From: Rhodobacterales bacterium UBA3089
GTDB taxonomy: Bacteria > Pseudomonadota > Alphaproteobacteria > Rhodobacterales > Rhodobacteraceae
Direction: 5' to 3'
DNA length: 18,285 bases
Assembly: GCA_002367255.1 (NCBI GenBank)
Contig: DFBD01000059.1
Span: 1-18,285 of the forward strand
Shown here: positions 13,625 to 18,285 of the stretch, piece after piece
Layout: the number at the start of each line of letters is the position of its first letter
Numbering within the stretch: position 1 is the stretch's first letter
Position numbers and translations under genes: made by a program
Notes under the pieces: model-generated
Databases searched by the model: none
What the model was told of the DNA's origin: nothing
What the model saw: the letters and a program-made list of their open reading frames with translations, nothing else

Positions 13625-14619
13625 CGCGCCTCCTTGATGTAAATAACCTGACCCTCCAGTTCGATACGGACGAGGGCCGGATCACCGCAGTCGACGACGT
13701 TTCCTTTACGCTTGAAGCGGGCGAGGTCATGGGCCTCGTGGGCGAAAGTGGTTCGGGTAAATCTGTGACGGCCAAATCGATCATGAAGCTGAATGCCAGT
13801 AATGCGCATTACGGCGAAAAGACCGACATCAAATTGCACCTTGAGGACGGCACGATTGACGTGATGTCGCTAAAGACCAACAAGGAACTACAGGTTGTCC
13901 GGGGCGGCGCTATTTCGCTGATCTTTCAAGAACCAATGGCCAGTTTCGCACCAGCGATCACCATCGGTGACCAGATGGTCGAACAGTTGATGATCCATAC
14001 GGATATGAACGCTAAACGCGCCAAAGAAGTCTCGATCGAGATGCTGGATCGTGTCGGGATTTCCGACGCCGGAACCCGCTTCAAGCAATATGCGTTCGAG
14101 CTGTCGGGCGGTATGCGCCAACGCGCGATGATTGCCATGGCCCTGTCGACGAAACCCAAATTGCTGATCGCGGATGAACCCACAACCGCGCTGGATGTAA
14201 CCATTCAGGCACAGGTGATCGACCTGATGAAAGACCTCGTTAAAGATTTCGGGATGGGGATTATCTTCATCACCCATGACCTTGGCGTGATTGCCCAGAC
14301 CGCCGACAAAGTCGCGGTGATGTATCTGGGCCGCCTGATCGAACAAGGTGCGGTGCGTGATGTTATTCGCAACCCCGCGCATCCTTATACCAAAGGCCTG
14401 ATCGATGCGCTGCCAAGTCTGGATGATCTGGATACGCCGTTGACGCCAATTCCGGGGGACATTCCCTCGCCACTGGAACGGCCAACGGGGTGTGTGTTTA
14501 ACACACGCTGTTCTGCCAATCTGGGCGAAGTTTGCAGCACGAAGGTTCCGACGTTTAGTGCCGTGACCGAAGGACACAACGTAGCCTGCCATCTGTATAA
14601 CGGGGAGGGCGCGAAATGA
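13621..14619 (+). CDS. Dpp/Opp-type ABC importer ATP-binding protein (DppD-like)
   Basis: This 332-residue ATPase drives the importer. It has Walker A GESGSGKS (41-48), Q-loop Gln103, ABC signature LSGGMRQ (161-167), Walker B LLIADEP (181-187) and switch His219. The C-terminal oligopeptide-transporter domain (from about HPYTKGL, 254-260) contains Cys291, Cys297, Cys305 and Cys323. This four-cysteine pattern is known in DppD/OppD proteins and in at least some binds an iron-sulfur cluster. A segment of about 30 residues between Walker A and the Q-loop (about 58-92) is larger than in simple ABC ATPases, as usual for this family. It overlaps both neighbours by 4 bp (ATGA), so translation is coupled. 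Confidence 0.94.
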   Translation: MTRLLDVNNLTLQFDTDEGRITAVDDVSFTLEAGEVMGLVGESGSGKSVTAKSIMKLNASNAHYGEKTDIKLHLEDGTIDVMSLKTNKELQVVRGGAISLIFQEPMASFAPAITIGDQMVEQLMIHTDMNAKRAKEVSIEMLDRVGISDAGTRFKQYAFELSGGMRQRAMIAMALSTKPKLLIADEPTTALDVTIQAQVIDLMKDLVKDFGMGIIFITHDLGVIAQTADKVAVMYLGRLIEQGAVRDVIRNPAHPYTKGLIDALPSLDDLDTPLTPIPGDIPSPLERPTGCVFNTRCSANLGEVCSTKVPTFSAVTEGHNVACHLYNGEGAK

Positions 14620-15614
14620 CTGATGACGTTCTGATCAAAGCACGCGACCTTTCGGTCCACTTCCCGTTGGCTGGCGGCGGGCTGTTTGGTGAAAAACCTG
14701 TGGTTAAAGCTGTTGAGGGTGTGAATCTGGACATCGCAAAAGGCAGCTTTTTCGGTCTGGTGGGGGAATCCGGTTCCGGTAAAACCACACTTGGCCGCGC
14801 TTGCCTTAAGGCGGCGCCAATCACACGCGGTACGGTGGAATATAGCGACGAAGACGTCACTTATGAACTGACGTCGATGGATAAGACGCAGGAAAAAGAC
14901 TATCGCAAGCGCTCGCAGTTGATTTTCCAGGATCCATACGCCGCTCTTAGCCCGCGCATGACCGTTCGCGATATTATCGCCGAACCGCTGGAAGTTATGG
15001 GCCTGACATCCTCGCGCGAGGAAACGGACGAACGGGTCCGCGAAATTGCTGCGAAGTGTCGTTTGAATCTTGAACACCTACGCCGCTTCCCGCATGCGTT
15101 TTCCGGCGGACAACGCCAGCGTATCTCGATTGCCCGCGCGCTGGTTTCGCGGCCTCACTTCGTGGTGGCAGATGAATCTGTGGCGGCGCTAGATGTATCC
15201 ATTCAGGCCGACGTTCTGAACCTGCTGAAGGAAATTCAGACAGAGATGGGCTTGACCTTCCTGTTCATCAGTCATGACCTTAGCGTCGTGGCACATGTCT
15301 GCGACCATGTCGCGGTGATGTATCTGGGCCGTCTGGTAGAAACCGCGCCAACACGCGAATTGTTCGCCGCCCCGCGCCATCCGTATACCAAGGCATTGCT
15401 GTCAGCGATCCCGTCGCTGGACCCTGATGACCCCAAAGTGGCACAGAAGTTGGAGGGGGAAATCCCGTCGCCAACCAATCCACCACCGGGATGCAAATTC
15501 CAGACACGCTGCCCGTTCGCGACAGATATTTGCCGTAAGGATGAACCGAAGCTGGAGCATTCCAGCACCGGTCACGAGGTCGCCTGCCATCACTGGCAGG
15601 ATTTGTTGGATTAG
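14616..15614 (+). CDS. Dpp/Opp-type ABC importer ATP-binding protein (DppF-like)
   Basis: This 332-residue ATPase is the second of the pair. It has Walker A GESGSGKT (50-57), Q-loop Gln105, signature FSGGQRQ (162-168) and switch His220. The Walker B region reads VVADES (183-188), with Ser where Pro is usual (DEP), while the catalytic Glu is kept. The opening segment FPLAGGGLFGEKPVVKAVEGV is typical of DppF/OppF. The C-terminal domain carries Cys293, Cys299, Cys306 and Cys324, the same cysteine pattern as its partner. It is the last intact gene of the operon and starts within an ATGA overlap. A degraded FAD-oxidoreductase fragment follows at once. Confidence 0.94.
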   Translation: MTDDVLIKARDLSVHFPLAGGGLFGEKPVVKAVEGVNLDIAKGSFFGLVGESGSGKTTLGRACLKAAPITRGTVEYSDEDVTYELTSMDKTQEKDYRKRSQLIFQDPYAALSPRMTVRDIIAEPLEVMGLTSSREETDERVREIAAKCRLNLEHLRRFPHAFSGGQRQRISIARALVSRPHFVVADESVAALDVSIQADVLNLLKEIQTEMGLTFLFISHDLSVVAHVCDHVAVMYLGRLVETAPTRELFAAPRHPYTKALLSAIPSLDPDDPKVAQKLEGEIPSPTNPPPGCKFQTRCPFATDICRKDEPKLEHSSTGHEVACHHWQDLLD

Positions 15615-15868
15615 TCGCAACAAACGGAGGGATTTTCGGCTGGTGTTACGACAGCAACATTCAGGAACCAGCGCGAAATGTTGATGTCATTCACAAACCC
15701 GGCGTGTTGGTCGTTGGGTCCGGCCCCGGCGGTCTTCCTGCCGCACTCGCAGCAGCACGGGCCGGCGTAGAAGTTACGCTGGTGGAACGCTTCGAGGCTT
15801 TGCGTGGTTACATGTCCGATTGCAAAATTTTGGCATATCTAGCGGCATTGGCGACACTGCAAGGTTGA
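15614..15868 (+). pseudogene. Truncated FAD-dependent oxidoreductase remnant
   Basis: Directly after the DppF-like gene the frame ending at TGA 15866-15868 reads GGIFGWCYDSNIQEPARN, then VLVVGSGPGG (about 15701-15730), a classic FAD/NAD Rossmann loop. LPAALAAARAGVEVTLVERF, with the acidic end of the second strand, follows. This is the N-terminus of a glucose-inhibited-division/FAD_oxidored-type flavoprotein that is normally several hundred residues long. Only about 65 family-like residues remain; the reading then drifts (MSDCKILAYL) and stops. A GGAGG ribosome-like site at 15626-15630 is kept, but no ATG, GTG or TTG start stands at a useful distance from it. It looks like the former sixth gene of the transporter operon, reduced by deletion. 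Function is lost. Confidence 0.75.
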
Positions 15869-15930
15869 TTGCCTTTACAACATGGCCTCGAATGACGTTA
15901 GCGCGCCACCACTAATCGTCTTCCAAGCCA

Positions 15931-17466
15931 TTACGGATAGTAATTCAGCGCTCCTTCGGATGTTATCTTAACGTCCGCCAATGTACGGTCTGAATGGCGC
16001 ATGCGGTGGTTTAGCAATTTTTGGGTAAGGCGCAAAAGCGTGCTGGTATATGCGGGATTATCCGCGAGATTAACCAGCTCGTCCGGATCATTTTCCAAGT
16101 CAAACAACAACGCAGACAACCCGCCGTTGAAATGTACCAGCTTATAGCGTTCTTCCCGCAGGATTGCCAAATTGGCTTCGTGCAGGGAAACACCCGTTGC
16201 TTTTTGCCATTCGGTCGTGGTGTGTGGTTCGCTGAATTCCAGTTCCAGATGCACGGCATCGCGCCATTTTTCGGGCGGGCTGCCTTCAAGGAAAGGTTTC
16301 AGTGAAACGCCATCCATACCCGCAGGCACGGCTTGGCCAACCAAATCCAGAACCGTTGGGGTGAAATCAACGGACTCCGTGAAGGCCTCGACCATTGTGC
16401 CATGTTGCGCGGGATTTTGCGGATCTCGGATGATTAGCGGGATGTGGTAAGCCCCCTCGTAAGGGTTTTGCTTGCCCCAAAGGTGGTGGTCGCCCAGCGT
16501 CTCGCCGTGGTCGGCCATAAGTACGATGGTGGTGTCGTCGTACTGCCCCGTTTCCTTCAGGAAATTGATTATGCGGCCGATGTGCGTGTCTACTTCGGTC
16601 GCTAATCCCAAATATATAGACCGCAGCATCTGCACGTCTTCGTCGTTATTGGCATCCACTTCACAGCCACGAACGACGTTTTCCATCTTCGGGGCGTTCA
16701 GCGCCCCTACCATAAACGGATGAACCTTGGCCTGATCCGCTTGCGTTTCCAGGCGGGCTGGCATCGGCAGATCGGCTGGATCGTACATTTTGTTATAAGG
16801 TGCCGGCGCAACAAGCGGCGGGTGCGGGCGAATATACGTCGCCACGGCAAACCAGTCTTGATCGGTTCGCACCGACAGATCATGTATTAATGCATTCGTA
16901 AGAAAGGCCGTGTCGCTGTGTTCGGCAAGGTAGAATGGAGGATCGTCAGGCCGTGCCCGACGGGCGGGGTCAGGTGAAACGGAATCGTAGAAGTAAGAGT
17001 AATCCGGAATGTCATAACCCTGCGATTTCAAATAGGCCCGCCATGGATAACTTTCCATAAACCGCATCTCCAGAACTTCACGGAATCCGGGCATAAGGCC
17101 TTCTTCAGTTTTTAGGTCCGGGTCATTGGGGTGACGGGTGCGTGGATCAAGGCTGGTATCGGTATATCCGTACAACATCGGATCATAACCGGATTTACGC
17201 ATTTCCCGCGCGATGTTGGTGATACCGTCCGACATAGGCGTGCCATTGCGGATAGAGCGGTGGTTCATCGCATACATTCCGGTAAAAATACTGGCGCGCG
17301 AGGGTCCACACGGATTGGTAACCGAGAAATGTTTCGTGAACGTCACCGCATCTTTTCGCAACGCTGCAATGTTGGGCATTTTCACATGTTCGGCCAACAC
17401 CCCTTCGACGCAATCTGCGCGAAGTTGGTCCGAAATGATGACGAGGATCTTGCGTTTTTTTGACAT
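15931..17466 (-). CDS. Phosphonate monoester hydrolase/arylsulfatase-type enzyme (alkaline phosphatase superfamily)
   Basis: This 511-residue hydrolase of sulfate, phosphate or phosphonate esters depends on a formylglycine made from Cys53 in CGPSR (the C-x-P-x-R sulfatase motif). Metal and active-site residues expected from phosphonate monoester hydrolases are visible: Asp13-Gln14, Asn74 in MNHRSIRN, Tyr101 in GYTDTS, His215 in RPHPP, Asp319-His320 in ADHGE and Lys332 in DHHLWGK. Overall length and segment order match that enzyme group closely. The residue I align with its Thr107 is Asp103 here, which may shift substrate preference. There is no signal peptide, so it acts in the cytoplasm. Two ATGs lie 6 bases apart; AAGGA is 8 bases before the second (17466) and only 2 before the first (17472), so the second is chosen. 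It converges on the Dpp/Opp-type operon, suggesting that an imported ester may be its substrate. Confidence 0.85.
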   Translation of the reverse strand: MSKKRKILVIISDQLRADCVEGVLAEHVKMPNIAALRKDAVTFTKHFSVTNPCGPSRASIFTGMYAMNHRSIRNGTPMSDGITNIAREMRKSGYDPMLYGYTDTSLDPRTRHPNDPDLKTEEGLMPGFREVLEMRFMESYPWRAYLKSQGYDIPDYSYFYDSVSPDPARRARPDDPPFYLAEHSDTAFLTNALIHDLSVRTDQDWFAVATYIRPHPPLVAPAPYNKMYDPADLPMPARLETQADQAKVHPFMVGALNAPKMENVVRGCEVDANNDEDVQMLRSIYLGLATEVDTHIGRIINFLKETGQYDDTTIVLMADHGETLGDHHLWGKQNPYEGAYHIPLIIRDPQNPAQHGTMVEAFTESVDFTPTVLDLVGQAVPAGMDGVSLKPFLEGSPPEKWRDAVHLELEFSEPHTTTEWQKATGVSLHEANLAILREERYKLVHFNGGLSALLFDLENDPDELVNLADNPAYTSTLLRLTQKLLNHRMRHSDRTLADVKITSEGALNYYP

Positions 17467-17574
17467 CTGCATATTCCTTATTGGCAGGTCACGGTAAAGG
17501 AACCAAAAGCTGGAATTCGTGCTGGGTCAACAAGAAAATTCACATGTTACGAATAGTGATCCAGGCGTTATTGC

Positions 17575-17598
17575 CGAAATGACGAAATGTCGAAATAT
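17575..17598. repeat. Three tandem 8-bp CGAAATNN units
   Basis: CGAAATGA, CGAAATGT and CGAAATAT lie head to tail with an exact 8-bp period, about 105 bp upstream of the hydrolase start. They might be a regulator site or simple chance repetition. Confidence 0.4.
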
Positions 17599-17654
17599 AG
17601 CTTACGTACTGAAAAGCAAAAACCGAATAACCCTAAATACTTGATTACATCCGC

Positions 17655-17705
17655 ATACTAGTGCTAGCTTTTTAGTATCAAAAAACGGCCCAAGATCTAT
17701 TGGGC
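17655..17705 (+). promoter_or_regulatory. Pair of inverted repeats upstream of the second LivH gene
   Basis: ATACTA and TAGTAT (17655-17678, 12-base gap) enclose a CTAG-TG-CTAG motif. GCCCAA-GATCTA-TTGGGC (17688-17705) follows closely as a 6-bp hairpin. They lie 70-120 bp before the permease start and may be operator and leader structure. Confidence 0.35.
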
Positions 17706-17773
17706 TGACAGGCCGGAAAAACCTGCCGATATCAACGCCGGAAACCAAACGTTTTCGGTCAGGGAGAATTGCA

Positions 17774-18285
17774 GTGGACTTTTTTCAACTGTTTGTCAGC
17801 GGACTGGCAAACGGCAGTATTTACGGTCTGATCGCGCTGGGTTTCGTGATGATCTACAAAGCGACAGAGGCCGTCAACTTCGCGCAAGGCGAGTTTATGA
17901 TGTTTGGTGCGTTTATCGCGCTTTGGCTGACCAACGACGAATATATAGGGATGTCTTTCTGGATTGCGGTTCCGCTCGCTATGGCGGCGATGGCCGTGTT
18001 CGGATATATCCTGGAGCTGACAATTATCCGCCGTCTATTCGGGCAAAACCAAACGGCAGTTGTTATCCTGACCATCGCGTTGGGTTTTGTTATCCGCTTT
18101 TTCGCAGGGGTATTCTGGGGTCACGAACCACAAACGATCCAATCCCCGTTAGCGCAAGGTGACATAACCATCGGCGGTGTTGTTCTGGGGTTCGCGGATT
18201 TGACGGTCATCCTTGTTACCGTCTTGTTAACATTCGCACTTTACCAGTTCTTCAAGCACACCAAGCTGGGTTTGGCGATGCAGGC
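17774..18285 (+). CDS. livH: HAAT-type ABC importer permease LivH, partial (right edge)
   Basis: This is the first 170 residues of a second branched-chain-amino-acid-type permease, cut by the window end. The protein starts with GTG, supported by AGGGAGA 7 bases upstream (17761-17767). It opens MDFFQLFVSGLANGSIYGLI and continues into the LivH hallmark VNFAQGEFMMFGAF. Membrane segments follow, including TAVVILTIALGFVIRFF. The segment HEPQTIQSPL lies in the periplasmic loop that usually follows. Near the edge FFKHTKLGLAMQ begins the cytoplasmic coupling loop (GxAMRA in relatives). It is clearly different from the livH at 4965-5957, so this is a separate transporter, probably with its LivM, ATPases and binding protein further right. 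Confidence 0.9.
   Translation, partial: MDFFQLFVSGLANGSIYGLIALGFVMIYKATEAVNFAQGEFMMFGAFIALWLTNDEYIGMSFWIAVPLAMAAMAVFGYILELTIIRRLFGQNQTAVVILTIALGFVIRFFAGVFWGHEPQTIQSPLAQGDITIGGVVLGFADLTVILVTVLLTFALYQFFKHTKLGLAMQ

Larger units (their letters stand above)
17467..17773. other. Divergent intergenic region between hydrolase and second LivH
   Basis: No gene is visible. The region should hold promoters for the leftward hydrolase gene and the rightward permease gene, but no good -35/-10 pair stands out. It contains a threefold CGAAAT repeat (17575-17596), an inverted repeat ATACTA-N12-TAGTAT (17655-17678) and a hairpin GCCCAA-N6-TTGGGC (17688-17705). Confidence 0.6.

Noticed and set aside
17575..17598. 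CGAAAT repeats as a CRISPR array
   Set aside because: Units are 8 bp without spacers; no cas genes are nearby.

Overview
The window looks like a chromosomal segment of an alphaproteobacterium, most likely a member of the Roseobacter group (Rhodobacterales). I infer this from protein character, moderate G+C and gene content rich in ABC transporters for organic solutes; no rRNA or tRNA gene is present to confirm it. Gene density is high and the operons are tightly packed, with several 4-bp ATGA overlaps.

Layout, left to right. (1) Positions 1-211 hold a decayed, frameshifted tail of an IS3-family transposase. (2) Positions 313-8746, all on the minus strand, form one seven-gene operon read right to left: a large long-chain-type acyl-CoA synthetase, LivG ATPase, LivH permease, LivM permease, a periplasmic LivK-type binding protein, LivF ATPase, and a PaaK-like adenylate-forming protein. 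It is a complete branched-chain-amino-acid-type (HAAT) importer flanked by two CoA-ligase-family proteins, which suggests uptake of a carboxylic acid (fatty, aromatic or branched) followed by CoA activation. The last protein lacks the usual glycine-rich phosphate loop. (3) Positions 8747-9292 are a divergent control region with several palindromes and repeats, including a TetR-type palindrome on the side of the acyl-CoA synthetase and a promoter-like TATAAA box with upstream repeats on the other side. (4) Positions 9293-15614, plus strand, form a five-gene peptide/opine/nickel-type (Dpp/Opp) ABC importer operon: an unusually long binding protein, two permeases and two ATPases. (5) Positions 15614-15868 carry a truncated, startless remnant of an FAD-dependent oxidoreductase, apparently once the sixth gene of that operon. 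(6) Positions 15931-17466, minus strand, encode a cytoplasmic alkaline-phosphatase-superfamily enzyme very like phosphonate monoester hydrolase/arylsulfatase, converging on the Dpp-type operon. (7) From 17774 a second LivH-type permease starts with GTG and runs off the right edge, probably opening another HAAT operon.

Both transporter operons carry a strong stem-loop directly after the binding-protein gene (2462-2488 and 11383-11412), a known way of making more binding protein than membrane components. The most unusual items are the PaaK-like protein with a missing phosphate loop inside a transporter operon, the two-ligase plus importer arrangement, and the ordered set of repeat elements in the divergent control region. 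No CRISPR array, RNA gene, intact mobile element or replication origin was seen.
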